From Variovorax paradoxus (GTDB lineage Bacteria; Pseudomonadota; Gammaproteobacteria; Burkholderiales; Burkholderiaceae_C), in the NCBI RefSeq assembly GCF_030811855.1, contig NZ_JAUSRN010000001.1, positions 496,001 to 560,000 of the forward strand: a DNA stretch of 64,000 bases, read 5' to 3'. This document shows, piece after piece, positions 55,550 through 64,000 of the stretch; the first letter of the stretch is position 1, and the number at the start of each line of letters is the position of its first letter. Position numbers and translations under genes: made by a program. The notes beneath the pieces are model-generated. The model saw nothing but the letters and a program-made list of their open reading frames with translations, did no database searches and was not told where the DNA came from.

Positions 55550-55603
55550 GCGCGGCGAGACGGCCTTCACCGACAACAGACCCACCCTGAAAAGGAGACA
55601 TCC

Positions 55604-56581
55604 ATGCAGCTCTCATCCCTGTTCAAGATCCTCGCAGTCTCGGCATCGCTGGCCGCGATGCCGGCCGTCTCATCGGCCGAGACGGCCTACCCGGGCCGCG
55701 CCATCAAGATCATCGTGCCCGCTCCGCCGGGCGGCGCGATCGACACCATCGCCCGTGTCGTCGGCGACAAGCTCGCAGTGTCAATGGGCCAGCCCGTGAT
55801 CGTCGACAACCGGCCCGGCGCATCCAACAACCTGGGCACCGACGTTCTCGCCAAGTCGGCGCCGGACGGCTACACCATCGGCATCGTGGGCGGCAGCCAC
55901 AACACCAACAAGTTCCTGTTCAAGAATCTCGGCTGGGACCCGTTGACGAGCTTCGAGCCCATCGTCTACACGCACGAGGTTCCGCTGGTGTTCGCCATCT
56001 ACCCGCAGCTTCCCGCGAAGACGCTGCCCGAGTTCGTGGCCTGGATGAAGGCCCATCCGGACGAGGCCAAGGTTGCCACCTCCGGCCGCGGCAGCGCGCA
56101 GGAAATGGCAGCCGAGATGTTCCGCATGGCAAGCGGTGCGCCGATGCTGCTGGTCCCGTACAAGGGTTCGTCCGCCGCGCATCCGGATCTGCTGGCCGGA
56201 CGCACCGCGCTCTTCATCGACACCATCACCGCCATCCTGCCGCAGGTGAAAGCCGGCAACGCGCGGGCGGTGGCCGTGTCGACGCGCAAGCGGACCCGGT
56301 CACTGCCCGACGTGCCAACCGCGGACGAACAGGGATTCAAGGGCTACGACGCCAACACGAACGGCGGGTTCCTGGCGCCGGCCGGCACGCCGAAGGCGAT
56401 CGTCGCCAAGCTGAACGCCGAGATCAACGCGGCGCTGAAGCTGCCCGACGTGCGCACGAAGCTGGAGGCGGCCGGCATCGAGATACAAGGCGGAACGCCG
56501 CAGGAATACGCCGCGCTGATCAAGTCTGACCTTGCCAAGTGGGGCAAGGTGGTCAAGGAGGCGGGCATCCAGGCGGAGTGA
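55604..56581 (+). CDS. Bug-family (TctC-like) periplasmic solute-binding protein
   Basis: The 325-residue protein has a signal peptide with cleavage near residue 25 (AVSSAE), then the Bug opening YPGRAIKIIVPAPPGGAIDT with PPGGA and the strand PVIVDNRPGASNNLGTDVL. In the second domain VPYKGSSAAHPDLLAG forms the ligand turn. It differs clearly from the first copy at 54578 and is not a recent duplicate. It probably binds another carboxylic acid. It is the last gene of the unit and stops two bases from the convergent aldolase gene. Confidence 0.87.
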   Translation: MQLSSLFKILAVSASLAAMPAVSSAETAYPGRAIKIIVPAPPGGAIDTIARVVGDKLAVSMGQPVIVDNRPGASNNLGTDVLAKSAPDGYTIGIVGGSHNTNKFLFKNLGWDPLTSFEPIVYTHEVPLVFAIYPQLPAKTLPEFVAWMKAHPDEAKVATSGRGSAQEMAAEMFRMASGAPMLLVPYKGSSAAHPDLLAGRTALFIDTITAILPQVKAGNARAVAVSTRKRTRSLPDVPTADEQGFKGYDANTNGGFLAPAGTPKAIVAKLNAEINAALKLPDVRTKLEAAGIEIQGGTPQEYAALIKSDLAKWGKVVKEAGIQAE

Positions 56582-56583
56582 AC

Positions 56584-57645
56584 TCAGCCAGGCCGTCCCC
56601 CGGCAAGAGCCGCATGGCCGCGGCCTTGCGCGGACCGGCGAAGCAGGTCGAGCGCCACGTCAACGATCATGTCCTCCTGGCCGCCCACCATCTTGCGCGC
56701 GCCCAGCTCGACCAGGATGTCGACGGTCTTGAGGTCGTACTTTTTCGCGGCCGCTTCGGCGTGGCGCAGGAAGCTCGAATAGACGCCCGCATAGCCCAGC
56801 GCCAGCGTCTCGCGGTCCACGCGCACCGGACGGTCCTGCAGCGGGCGCACCAGATCGTCGGCCGCGTCCATCAGTTTGTAGAGATCGGTGCCGTGGCGCC
56901 AGCCCTGGCGTTCGGCCGCCGCGATGAACACTTCGAGCGGCGCATTGCCGGCACCGGCGCCCATGCCGGCCAGGCTGGCGTCGATGCGGTCGCAGCCCTC
57001 TTCCACCGCAACGATTGAGTTGGCCACGCCCAGGCTCAGGTTGTGGTGTGCGTGGATGCCGGTCTGCGTCTCGGCTTTGAGCACCTCCTTGAAGGCGCGG
57101 AACCGGTCGCGCACATCGTCCATGCCCAGCGCCCCGCCGGAGTCGACCACGTAGACGCAGCTTGCGCCGTAGCTTTCCATCAGGAGCGCCTGCTCGGCCA
57201 GCTTCCTCGGCGTGGTCATGTGGCTCATCATGAGGAACCCCACCGGGTCCATGCCGAGTTCGCGCGCGTATTCCAGATGCTGGCGCGACACGTCGGCCTC
57301 GGTGCAGTGGGTTGCGACGCGCACAATGCGCGCGCCAGCGTCGTAGGCATTGCGCAGGTCGTGCGTGGTGCCGATGCCGGGCAGCAGCAAGGTGGCGACC
57401 TTCGCGGTCTTCACCGTTTCGGCCACGGCCGCGATCCATTCGACATCGGTATGCGCACCGAAGCCGTAGTTGAAGCTGGAGCCTTCCATCCCGTCGCCGT
57501 GCGCGACCTCGATGCTGTCGACACCGGCAGCGTCCAGCGCCGCGGAAATGGCCTTGACGTTGGCGATGCTGTACTGGTGACGAATGGCATGGCTGCCGTC
57601 GCGCAGCGTGACGTCGCTGATGTAGAGCTTCTTTCCGCCGGTCAT
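56584..57645 (-). CDS. 4-hydroxy-2-oxovalerate aldolase
   Basis: The 353-residue aldolase of the HMG-CoA-lyase-like family has the metal and pyruvate motif [15 protein letters not shown] at the N-terminus, [12 protein letters not shown], the HCTEADV segment, [15 protein letters not shown] with the two metal His, and [18 protein letters not shown], which matches the BphI/DmpG signature. It cleaves 4-hydroxy-2-oxovalerate to pyruvate and acetaldehyde and is expected to channel the aldehyde to the next gene product. Its ATG at 57645 overlaps the TGA of the dehydrogenase gene (ATGA). AAGGAG precedes it by six bases. Confidence 0.93.
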   Translation of the reverse strand: MTGGKKLYISDVTLRDGSHAIRHQYSIANVKAISAALDAAGVDSIEVAHGDGMEGSSFNYGFGAHTDVEWIAAVAETVKTAKVATLLLPGIGTTHDLRNAYDAGARIVRVATHCTEADVSRQHLEYARELGMDPVGFLMMSHMTTPRKLAEQALLMESYGASCVYVVDSGGALGMDDVRDRFRAFKEVLKAETQTGIHAHHNLSLGVANSIVAVEEGCDRIDASLAGMGAGAGNAPLEVFIAAAERQGWRHGTDLYKLMDAADDLVRPLQDRPVRVDRETLALGYAGVYSSFLRHAEAAAKKYDLKTVDILVELGARKMVGGQEDMIVDVALDLLRRSAQGRGHAALAGGRPG

Positions 57646-58601
57646 GCAAACTCCTTCAGGCCGCGGGCAATACCGCTGGCGATGCGCCGTTCGGCCATGA
57701 GGTCCGCGCACGCGAGCGCGGCCGAGGTCATGATGTCGAGGTTGCCGGCATAGGCCGGCAGGTAGTGCGCGGCGCCTTCCACCTCCAGGTACACCGAGGT
57801 CTTGAGCCCGTGGCGCAGGCCGAGCCTGGGCACGTTGAGCGGCCGGTCGGCGGAAATCACGTCGAACTGCACGCGCTGCTTCAGGCGGTAGCCCGGCACG
57901 TAGGCCTGCACGCTCGCCACCATCTGCGCGATGCTGGCTTCCACCGCCGCCTCGTCCGCAGCTTCGGACAGCACGAACACCGTATCGCGCATGATCAGCG
58001 GCGGCTCCGCCGGGTTCAGCACGATGATTGCCTTGCCGCGCTCGGCACCGCCGAGCTTCTCGATCGCGGCCCGGGTGGTCTCGGTGAACTCGTCGATGTT
58101 GGCGCGCGTGCCAGGGCCGGCGCTCTTGCTCGAGATCGATGCCACGATCTCGGCGTAGTGCACCTTGGCGACGCGCGATACGGCAGCCACCATGGGGATG
58201 GTCGCCTGCCCGCCGCAGGTCACCATGTTCATGTTGCTGGCGTTCTCGGCCTCGAGGTTGATCGCGGGGATCACGTAGGGGCCTATGGCGGCAGGCGTGA
58301 GGTCGATGACCTGCACGCCATGGGCTTGCAGCACCTGGTTGTGGCGCGCATGGGCGCCGGCCGAGGTGGCATCGAACACGATGTCGATGTCCGGGAACAC
58401 GCCGAGCCGCAGCAGCCCTTCGATGCCTTCGGCCGTGGTGGCGATGCCCAGGCGCTCGGCGCGGGCCAGGCCATCCGATGCCGGGTCGACGCCGACCATC
58501 GCACCCATCTCCAGGTGCTTGCTGCTGCGCATGACCTTGATCATCAGGTCGGTGCCGATGTTGCCCGGACCGATGATGGCGACCTTCAGTTTGTTCGTCA
58601 C
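57642..58601 (-). CDS. Acetaldehyde dehydrogenase (acylating)
   Basis: The 319-residue enzyme matches DmpF/BphJ in length and motifs: [19 protein letters not shown], then [17 protein letters not shown], the catalytic Cys in [15 protein letters not shown], and [18 protein letters not shown]. It oxidises acetaldehyde with NAD and CoA to acetyl-CoA, in a complex with the aldolase. The start is a GTG at 58601 behind AAGAAG; the frame is open further upstream. The stop overlaps the aldolase start by four bases, in keeping with channelling in a DmpFG-type complex. Confidence 0.93.
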   Translation of the reverse strand: MTNKLKVAIIGPGNIGTDLMIKVMRSSKHLEMGAMVGVDPASDGLARAERLGIATTAEGIEGLLRLGVFPDIDIVFDATSAGAHARHNQVLQAHGVQVIDLTPAAIGPYVIPAINLEAENASNMNMVTCGGQATIPMVAAVSRVAKVHYAEIVASISSKSAGPGTRANIDEFTETTRAAIEKLGGAERGKAIIVLNPAEPPLIMRDTVFVLSEAADEAAVEASIAQMVASVQAYVPGYRLKQRVQFDVISADRPLNVPRLGLRHGLKTSVYLEVEGAAHYLPAYAGNLDIMTSAALACADLMAERRIASGIARGLKEFA

Positions 58602-58614
58602 GTGGCTTCTTCTT

Positions 58615-58869
58615 TCAATTGGCGAGCAGCTTGGCCGTCGCGTCGGCGAGTTGTGCGCCGGAGGGTTCGGAGGCGGCTTCCGCACGGATGTCGGACACGA
58701 GCTGGCCACCGCGGCCCCAGTGGCCCGACGGGTACTCGTGCAGCAGCACCCGCACCGCGTCCACCGGCATCTCGAGGCTCTCGGCCATGGCGCGCGACAC
58801 GCTCTCTATCAGGCGGCGCTTCTTGTCGGGGCTGCGCCCCTCGATGATCTTGATCAGGGCAATGGGCAT
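58615..58869 (-). CDS. 4-oxalocrotonate tautomerase-family protein
   Basis: The 84-residue protein starts [20 protein letters not shown], so Pro2 is exposed as general base, and carries the small 4-OT beta-alpha-beta pattern with a C-terminal extension rich in Ala. Length is somewhat above classic 62-residue 4-OT. In this context it should tautomerise 2-hydroxymuconate or a related dienol ahead of decarboxylation. It lies 13 bases ahead of the acetaldehyde dehydrogenase gene and four bases behind the decarboxylase gene. Confidence 0.85.
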   Translation of the reverse strand: MPIALIKIIEGRSPDKKRRLIESVSRAMAESLEMPVDAVRVLLHEYPSGHWGRGGQLVSDIRAEAASEPSGAQLADATAKLLAN

Positions 58870-58872
58870 GGT

Positions 58873-59640
58873 TCACTCCTCGACATGAAAGCCGGCGGTT
58901 CCGAGGCACTCCATCTCGATCGAGATGTACTGGCCCGGTTTGATCCATTCGGCGGGCGTGGCGCCGCCCGCCATCACCACCCAGCCGGCCTGCAGCGGCT
59001 CGCCGGCCGCCGCCGAAAGACGCGCCGCGGCCACCAGCGAACGCAGCGGATGTCCGAGGATGGCGGCGGTGGAACCGACTTGCACCACGCGTCCATCGAT
59101 GCTCAGCACGAGGCCCAGGTTGCCGAAGTCCTTACGAGGATCGCTCCAGGCGCCGATCACGAAGCCGCTCGACGAGGCGTTGTCGGCAATCACGTCGGGC
59201 AGGCTGAACTTGAAGTCCTGAAAGCGAGAGTCGATGATCTCCAGCGCCGGCGCCACGGCCTCGACCGCGGCGAGCGCCTCGGCCGCGGTGGCGTCGCCGG
59301 CCAGCGATTTCTTCAGCACGAAAGCCAGCTCGGGCTCGACACGCGGATGCACGAAGCGCGCGAACTTCACCGCGGTGCCCTCCTCCACCTGCATGCCGCT
59401 GGACAGGCGCCCCCAGATCACGTCGTCGATGCCCATCTGGACCATCTTGGCGCGGCTCGTGAAGCCCATCTTCACGCCGACGCGGCGCTCACCGCGCGCC
59501 ACGCGAAGCTGGATGGATGCGGACTGGATCGCATAGGCATCGGCCAGCGAGAGCTCGCCCTTCGGGTCGATCTGCGCCACGGCCTTGGCATGGCGCGCCG
59601 CATCGTCCAGCAGATGCGCGAATTCAATCAGTTGGCTCAT
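58873..59640 (-). CDS. 2-oxo-3-hexenedioate decarboxylase
   Basis: The 255-residue protein belongs to the fumarylacetoacetase-like hydratase/decarboxylase family: [33 protein letters not shown] and the metal-site Glu in [14 protein letters not shown]. This last motif is the DmpH signature. It decarboxylates 4-oxalocrotonate to 2-oxopent-4-enoate. The ATG at 59640 overlaps the stop of the hydratase gene by four bases (ATGA), typical of coupled DmpE-DmpH partners that form a complex. Confidence 0.9.
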   Translation of the reverse strand: MSQLIEFAHLLDDAARHAKAVAQIDPKGELSLADAYAIQSASIQLRVARGERRVGVKMGFTSRAKMVQMGIDDVIWGRLSSGMQVEEGTAVKFARFVHPRVEPELAFVLKKSLAGDATAAEALAAVEAVAPALEIIDSRFQDFKFSLPDVIADNASSSGFVIGAWSDPRKDFGNLGLVLSIDGRVVQVGSTAAILGHPLRSLVAAARLSAAAGEPLQAGWVVMAGGATPAEWIKPGQYISIEMECLGTAGFHVEE

Positions 59641-60452
59641 GGGTTTTCCTTCGAATTGACAGCGGCTTCGAACACGGCCTTGACGCTACCGAGGCCATTG
59701 ATATGGGTTTCGAACACGTCGCCGGGCGCGGCCGCCACCATCGGGCCGAGCGCGCCTGACAGCACCAGGTCGCCGGCGCGCAGCGGTTGGCCCAGCGCGG
59801 CCATGGTGCGGGCCAGCCAGACCACCGCATTGATCGGGTGGCCCAGGCAGGCCGCACCCGCGCCGGCCGACACCGGTTCGCCGCGCCGGTTCATGACCAT
59901 GCCGCACAGCCTGAGGTCGATGTCCCTCAGAAGCCTTGGCGATCCGCCCAGCACGAAAGCCCCGGAGGACGCGTTGTCCGCCACCGTGTCGACGAACCGG
60001 ATGTCCCAGCCCGCGATGCGGCTGCCCACGATCTCGATGGCCGGGAGCACGTGGTCCACCGCGTTGATCACGTCCGCGTGCCCGGGGTTGGCCATGCCGA
60101 GGTCCCGACCGAGCACGAAGGCGATCTCCGCCTCGACCTTCGGCTGATGAAGCCGATGCATTGGAATCGGCTCTGCGTCGCCGAAGCTCATGTCGTCGAA
60201 CAGCACGCCGAAATCGGGCTGGTCGACGCCAAGCTGGGCCTGGACCGCGCGTGCCGTGAGGCCGATCTTGCAACCGACTACGCGGCGGCCTTCGGCCAGT
60301 TTGCGCTCGGTGTTCATCCGCTGGATGGCGTAGGCGTCGGCCGCGTCGAGGCCGGGATAGGTGGCTCTCAACGGTGGAATGAAGTGGCCGGTCTGGGCGG
60401 CGCGCCACAGGGCGTCGGCCGCTTCAGCCAGCACGGCGGGTTGGGAAGGCAT
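59637..60452 (-). CDS. 2-oxopent-4-enoate hydratase
   Basis: The 271-residue protein has the hydratase family motifs: [51 protein letters not shown] and [18 protein letters not shown] with the metal-binding Glu, as in MhpD/DmpE. It hydrates 2-oxopent-4-enoate to 4-hydroxy-2-oxovalerate. The ATG at 60452 follows CGGAG. It is translationally coupled to the decarboxylase by an ATGA overlap and lies 89 bases after the HbpS-like gene. Confidence 0.92.
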   Translation of the reverse strand: MPSQPAVLAEAADALWRAAQTGHFIPPLRATYPGLDAADAYAIQRMNTERKLAEGRRVVGCKIGLTARAVQAQLGVDQPDFGVLFDDMSFGDAEPIPMHRLHQPKVEAEIAFVLGRDLGMANPGHADVINAVDHVLPAIEIVGSRIAGWDIRFVDTVADNASSGAFVLGGSPRLLRDIDLRLCGMVMNRRGEPVSAGAGAACLGHPINAVVWLARTMAALGQPLRAGDLVLSGALGPMVAAAPGDVFETHINGLGSVKAVFEAAVNSKENP

Positions 60453-60541
60453 GGGTTCTCCGTTGCCCGCGCGCGGCGGGCAGTTTGAAAATTGGGGGGA
60501 CGGGGTCAACGCGGGGCAGGCTCGGCCGCCGCGCGCGGCAC

Positions 60542-61066
60542 TCAGAGGGCGCGATCCTTCAGGCCGACCTTGCTGTAGATCTCGTTCACGTGCTTCTTCA
60601 CGCTTTCGGGCGTCGTGTCATCGACCGGCATGTGGGCCCAGCCCACCTTCGCGCGGGCGTGCTGGCCGATCTCCTCGTCCTGGTCGCCCGTCGCACCGCT
60701 GATGCCGTAGGCGCCGACCATCTCGTTGCCCTTGAACACGGGCGCGCAGCCGCCGGAGGCGACCACCTGGCCGTTGGTGAAGACCGATGCGTTGACCAGC
60801 ATCTGCGGGTTGCGCTCCTTGAACCACTGCTGAATGACCAGACCGTCGCTGAAGCGCGGGCTCATCGAGCGGAAGGCGGCCACGGTGAACGCCTTCGCGC
60901 GCGCCGTGTCCGGCGTGATGAAGCCCGCGTCGTCCATGCGCTCGAGCGCGATCAGGTGGCCCTCGGGCCCGACGATGGCAACGGAGATGGGCACTCCCAT
61001 TTCCGCGGCTTTCTCGGTGACCGCAGCGATGAAATCGCGGCACTCGGTGGCGTGCAGTTTGGACAT
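60542..61066 (-). CDS. HbpS/GlcG-family (DUF336) protein
   Basis: The 174-residue protein belongs to the GlcG/HbpS family: [21 protein letters not shown], then [16 protein letters not shown], and a C-terminal [20 protein letters not shown], the conserved G(I/V)SG....D...A end. Members bind haem or cobalamin-like cofactors, or simply accompany catabolic operons without known activity. There is no signal peptide. Its position between a Bug protein and the hydratase suggests a helper role in the aromatic-acid pathway, which is inference. Confidence 0.85.
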   Translation of the reverse strand: MSKLHATECRDFIAAVTEKAAEMGVPISVAIVGPEGHLIALERMDDAGFITPDTARAKAFTVAAFRSMSPRFSDGLVIQQWFKERNPQMLVNASVFTNGQVVASGGCAPVFKGNEMVGAYGISGATGDQDEEIGQHARAKVGWAHMPVDDTTPESVKKHVNEIYSKVGLKDRAL

Positions 61067-61094
61067 GTCGGTATTCCTTTGAAAAAATCTGTTT

Positions 61095-62072
61095 TCACTC
61101 GGGCTTGATGCCCGTCTGCTGAATGAACTTCGACCACCGCACGCCTTCGCCCTGCAGAAATCGGGAGAGTTCCGCGTCGCTGGTCTTCAGGACGTCGATG
61201 GCCTGGGCCTTGTAGATCGCCTGGATCTCGCTCGAATCGAGCGCCGCATGGGCCGCGGTGCGCAGCGCGGCGATCACGCTGTCCGGCGTGCGCGCCGGTG
61301 CCATCAGCCCCATCCACACAGAAGTGTCGAAGCCCTTCAAGCCCAGCTCGTCGAGCGTGTGCAATTCCGGTGCGATCGAGGTCCTGCGCAGGCTGGTGAC
61401 GGCCAGCGCCACCAGCTTGTTCGCGCGCACCTGCGGCAGCACCGTGGAGGCCGGCGAGAACATGAGCTGCACCTGGCCCCCGAGCAAGTCCGTCACCGCG
61501 GGCGTGCTTCCCTTGTACGGCACATGGACCATCTTGATGTCGGCCATCCGCGCGAACAGTTCGCCCGACAGATGCGGAGAGGTGCCGACGCCCGACGACG
61601 CAAAGGAAAGCGAGCCGGGCTTAGCCTTGGCGAGCGCGATCAGCTCGGCCACGCTCGACACCTTGAGCGAGGGATGCACCACCAGCACATTGGGCACATT
61701 CCCGATCAGCGTGATGGGCTTGAAGTCTTTCAGCGGGTCGACCGCATTGGCGACCGGGAACGCGGCGTTGATGACGTTGGCGATCGTGATCGCGAACAAG
61801 GTGTAGCCGTCGGGCGGCGCGGTGGCCACGGCTTTGGCCGCGATGTTGCTGCCGGCGCCGGGCCGGTTGTCCACAATGAAGGGCTGGCCCATGCGCCTGC
61901 CCATCTGATCCGCGACGGCGCGCACCGCCACGTCCGTTGCCGTGCCGGGCGGAAAGCCCACCAGCACCTTGATGGGTGCACTCGGGTAGGCAGGCTGCGC
62001 AACGCTCCATGAGGGCAAGGCGGCGGCAGCGAGCGCCGGCACGGACGCAAGGAGAAGTTCACGGCGTTTCAT
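61095..62072 (-). CDS. Bug-family (TctC-like) periplasmic solute-binding protein
   Basis: The 325-residue Bug protein has a signal peptide of the Arg-containing type (MKRRELLLASVPALAAAALP, cleavage near SVAQ). The ligand loops are IKVLVGFPPGTATDVAVRAV, with PPGTATD in place of PPGGG.D, and VPYKGSTPAVTDLLGG. It is the first gene of the meta-pathway operon downstream of LysR and therefore likely binds the aromatic acid or intermediate that induces or feeds it. The divergent LysR start is 89 bases away. Confidence 0.87.
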   Translation of the reverse strand: MKRRELLLASVPALAAAALPSWSVAQPAYPSAPIKVLVGFPPGTATDVAVRAVADQMGRRMGQPFIVDNRPGAGSNIAAKAVATAPPDGYTLFAITIANVINAAFPVANAVDPLKDFKPITLIGNVPNVLVVHPSLKVSSVAELIALAKAKPGSLSFASSGVGTSPHLSGELFARMADIKMVHVPYKGSTPAVTDLLGGQVQLMFSPASTVLPQVRANKLVALAVTSLRRTSIAPELHTLDELGLKGFDTSVWMGLMAPARTPDSVIAALRTAAHAALDSSEIQAIYKAQAIDVLKTSDAELSRFLQGEGVRWSKFIQQTGIKPE

Positions 62073-62120
62073 GTCTCGGGTCTTTCTGTGTTGGAGTGAT
62101 TAGAAGACGCGCGTGGCTAT

Positions 62121-62153
62121 GATTCAATCGAGACTTTCCAATCGAATGATTGG
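62121..62153. promoter_or_regulatory. LysR-type operator region
   Basis: GATT-C-AATC (62121-62129) and CCAATC-GAAT-GATTGG (62138-62153) are two perfect dyads sharing the GATT/AATC half, 17 bases between their starts. They lie between the LysR gene and the divergent Bug operon. Confidence 0.6.
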
Positions 62154-62161
62154 CTCCGCTC

Positions 62162-63094
62162 ATGAATGTGACTCTCCGCCAGCTCCGGGCTTTCGTGCTG
62201 GTCGCGCGGCTTGGCAACTTCACCCGCGCCGCGCAGGCCATGCACCTCACGCAGTCGGCCCTGAGTCTCTTGGTGCGCGAACTCGAAAGCGCCATCGAGA
62301 CCCGGCTGTTCGACCGCACCACGCGTACCGTGGCCCTGACCGCGGCCGGCAGCGATTTCTTCCCGCGCGCCGAACGCATCCTGGCCGAGCTCGAATCGGC
62401 GATCGCAGGCGTGGACAAGCTGGTGGCGCGGGAACGCGGGCGCGTCGTGGTGGCGGCCCCGCTGGTGCTGTCAAGCACCTACCTTCCGCCGATCCTGGCC
62501 GCGTTCGGTGCGCAATACCCCGGCATCGAGGTCGTGCTGCAAGACACGCTACCCAACCAGGTGCTGCCGCTGGTCCGCGGCGGTGCGGCTGATGTGGGCA
62601 TCGGCACTTTCGCATCGGATGAAGCCGACATCCAGCGCACCCTGCTCTTCTCCGAAGCCATGGCGGCCGCGTTCCCAGCCGGGCATGCGTTCAGCCGCCT
62701 GAAGAAACTCAGCTGGGCAGACCTTGCGCAGGAGCCGGTGCTTGCATTGAGCCGCGGCAGCGTGTTCCGCGACCTCACCGAAGCCGGCTTCGCCGCCGCC
62801 GGGCTGATGCTGAAGCCCGCACGGGAGGCCAACTATGCGGGCTCCCTCATCGGCATGGTGGATGCCGGGCTCGGCGTCGCGGTTCTTCCCGGCTATGCGG
62901 TGAAGCTGGCCGACCCCGCGCGGATCGGCTGGCGCCGCGTGGAGAACCCGTCGATCGACCGAGAGGTCTCGCTCGTGCGGCGCGCAGGCGTTTCGCTCTC
63001 CCACGCGGCGCAAGGCTTCGTCGACTTCATCGTCGCGGCGCCCGGCGCGCAGCAACCCGCGCCGGCCAAGCCGCGCCGACGCAAGCTGACCTAG
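62162..63094 (+). CDS. LysR-family transcriptional regulator
   Basis: The 310-residue protein has the LysR winged HTH at the N-terminus: TLRQLRAFVLVARLGNFTRA, then AMHLTQSALSLLVRELES, and a co-inducer domain from about residue 90 (RVVVAAPLVLSSTYLPPILA onward). An ATG at 62162 was chosen; a TTG at 62150 is possible. It probably controls the divergent aromatic meta-pathway operon from the dyads at 62121-62153, with a pathway intermediate as inducer. Its stop TAG shares a CTAG with the stop of the convergent porin gene. Confidence 0.9.
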   Translation: MNVTLRQLRAFVLVARLGNFTRAAQAMHLTQSALSLLVRELESAIETRLFDRTTRTVALTAAGSDFFPRAERILAELESAIAGVDKLVARERGRVVVAAPLVLSSTYLPPILAAFGAQYPGIEVVLQDTLPNQVLPLVRGGAADVGIGTFASDEADIQRTLLFSEAMAAAFPAGHAFSRLKKLSWADLAQEPVLALSRGSVFRDLTEAGFAAAGLMLKPAREANYAGSLIGMVDAGLGVAVLPGYAVKLADPARIGWRRVENPSIDREVSLVRRAGVSLSHAAQGFVDFIVAAPGAQQPAPAKPRRRKLT

Positions 63095-64000
63095 AACGCG
63101 TGGCGAATGCCCAGGTCGTATCCGCTCGAGGTTCGCGGTGCAAACACGCTGGTGGTGATGAACGCCGGCCCGCCCACCGTCAACGCGGCGCCGTTCTTGT
63201 TGCTGATGCGCGCGACAGTCGCATACAGCGCGGTGCGCTTCGACAGGTTGTGCACGTAGCTGAGGCTGAGCTTGCCGGCTTTGGGATCGGGCACCGGCAC
63301 CAGGGCGGTGGGCGGCGCATCCGTGTCGTAGCTCACCCGTGAATAGGCGGCGCGGATGAGGCCCGGACCCACCGGAACGGTCGCACCGATCAGGTAGCCC
63401 TTGAGGTCCGTGTCGGGCATCGGAAAGAGCGGCGCGGCCGCGTAGTCGCGCGTCTTGCTCACGCGGGACAGTTCGCCGAACAGCTTGACGATGCCGAAGT
63501 CGTACGAGGCGCCCAGGTTGAGTGTCTTCACGTTGTCGGTGGTGCCCGCGAAATAGTCGTCCCCCGCCGTGCTGCTGCCGTAGGCGAGCGCGATGTCCAG
63601 GGGACCGTTGAGATAGCCGACGCGGCCTCCCACATAGCGGCCGGCGCGGCTGCTTGCGACGGCGCCGGCGTTGACCTGGCCGGTGAGCGGGTTCACGCCC
63701 GGCGGCGTGGCGGTGCCCGGGTCGTAGCTGTTGTTCTCGTGCAGCGCGTACATGAACTGGCCATAGAACCCGCCCAGATTGGGAGGCAGGAAGTAGCCGA
63801 TCGAGTTGCTGGCACGCAGGTAGTTGGCATTGCCGCCGAACCCGTTGGCGCCGCCGGTGGTATTGAAAAGGCTGGCTGCGGAGATCAGGTTGGCGCCGAC
63901 ACCGACCGCGGCAAACGGGTCGTACACCGTGTCGTTCCAGAAGGTGGGTGTGAAGTCGCGCCCCAGACGAATTTCGCCGAAGCCGCCCATAAGGCTCACG
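63091..64000 (-). CDS. Outer-membrane porin, C-terminal part (gene continues beyond the right edge)
   Basis: About 303 residues are visible, ending in YDLGIRHAF, the C-terminal Phe and alternating pattern needed for outer-membrane insertion. The upstream part starts inside a strand (GFGEIRLGRDFTPTFWN) as in betaproteobacterial general porins of the OmpC-like family; the signal peptide and first strands lie outside the window. Repeated aromatic strand ends (VGGRVGYLNG; KTLNLGASYDFG; RTALYATVARISN) fit a 16-strand barrel. It would let small hydrophilic or anionic compounds enter. Confidence 0.9.
   Translation of the reverse strand, partial: VSLMGGFGEIRLGRDFTPTFWNDTVYDPFAAVGVGANLISAASLFNTTGGANGFGGNANYLRASNSIGYFLPPNLGGFYGQFMYALHENNSYDPGTATPPGVNPLTGQVNAGAVASSRAGRYVGGRVGYLNGPLDIALAYGSSTAGDDYFAGTTDNVKTLNLGASYDFGIVKLFGELSRVSKTRDYAAAPLFPMPDTDLKGYLIGATVPVGPGLIRAAYSRVSYDTDAPPTALVPVPDPKAGKLSLSYVHNLSKRTALYATVARISNKNGAALTVGGPAFITTSVFAPRTSSGYDLGIRHAF

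Overview
This window looks like a chromosomal segment from an aerobic, high-GC betaproteobacterium, most probably of the Comamonadaceae (Variovorax-like). That is an inference from gene content: Bug-family (TctC-like) binding proteins, a polyhydroxybutyrate cassette, a DctA/DctBD system, aromatic catabolism genes, dense same-strand coding and strong GC bias at third positions. I see no rRNA, tRNA, CRISPR array, intact insertion sequence or phage gene.

Layout. 1-11.7 kb is an accessory patchwork: a peroxiredoxin tail, an ETHE1-like hydrolase-rhodanese, an AraC regulator facing a SnoaL-like protein, a decayed beta-propeller gene remnant, a secreted lipoprotein with a Pro-Ala hexamer repeat, two TetR regulators with candidate operators, a glutathione transferase, a lectin-like lipoprotein and a DinB protein. 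11.3-18.7 kb holds a CBS-domain protein, a three-gene 2-oxoacid:ferredoxin oxidoreductase operon (FAD/Fe-S subunit, fused gamma-alpha subunit, beta subunit, each overlapping the next by ATGA), its TetR regulator and a divergent Rieske oxygenase. 18.7-21.5 kb has an EF-G paralogue and a RHH/RelE-type toxin-antitoxin pair with a perfect dyad in front.

21.5-42.2 kb is a long minus-strand train of central carbon and respiration genes. In transcription order it runs aceE-aceF-lpdA (pyruvate dehydrogenase), an esterase, maeB, dctA, NDH-2, phaA, phaB, a phasin-like gene, cydAB, dctB and dctD. Together these take up C4-dicarboxylates, convert malate to pyruvate and acetyl-CoA, store acetyl units as PHB, and pass electrons from NADH to quinone and oxygen. 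The linker-coding parts of lpdA and aceF carry GC-rich palindromic repeats inside the reading frame, and a related intergenic repeat sits at both the cydA-cydB and aceE-aceF junctions.

42.4-47.8 kb is a sigma-54 controlled aromatic aldehyde/alcohol operon: a XylR/DmpR-type activator diverges from a benzaldehyde dehydrogenase, a coniferyl-alcohol dehydrogenase-like SDR and an esterase. Twin upstream activator sites and a -24/-12 promoter can be read directly. 47.8-52.3 kb is miscellaneous (DUF3606, GlxA-type AraC, SLAC1/TehA-like channel, DUF72, cupin).

52.3-56.6 kb is the most unusual part. A citrate synthase with an N-terminal DNA-binding HTH diverges from a D-2-hydroxyacid dehydrogenase and two Bug-family binding proteins, and the interval between them is filled with nested GTCAAT/ATTGAC palindromes. 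56.6-63.1 kb is a LysR-controlled lower meta-cleavage pathway (hydratase, decarboxylase, tautomerase, aldolase, acylating acetaldehyde dehydrogenase) with its own Bug protein and a HbpS/GlcG protein. The window ends inside a porin gene.
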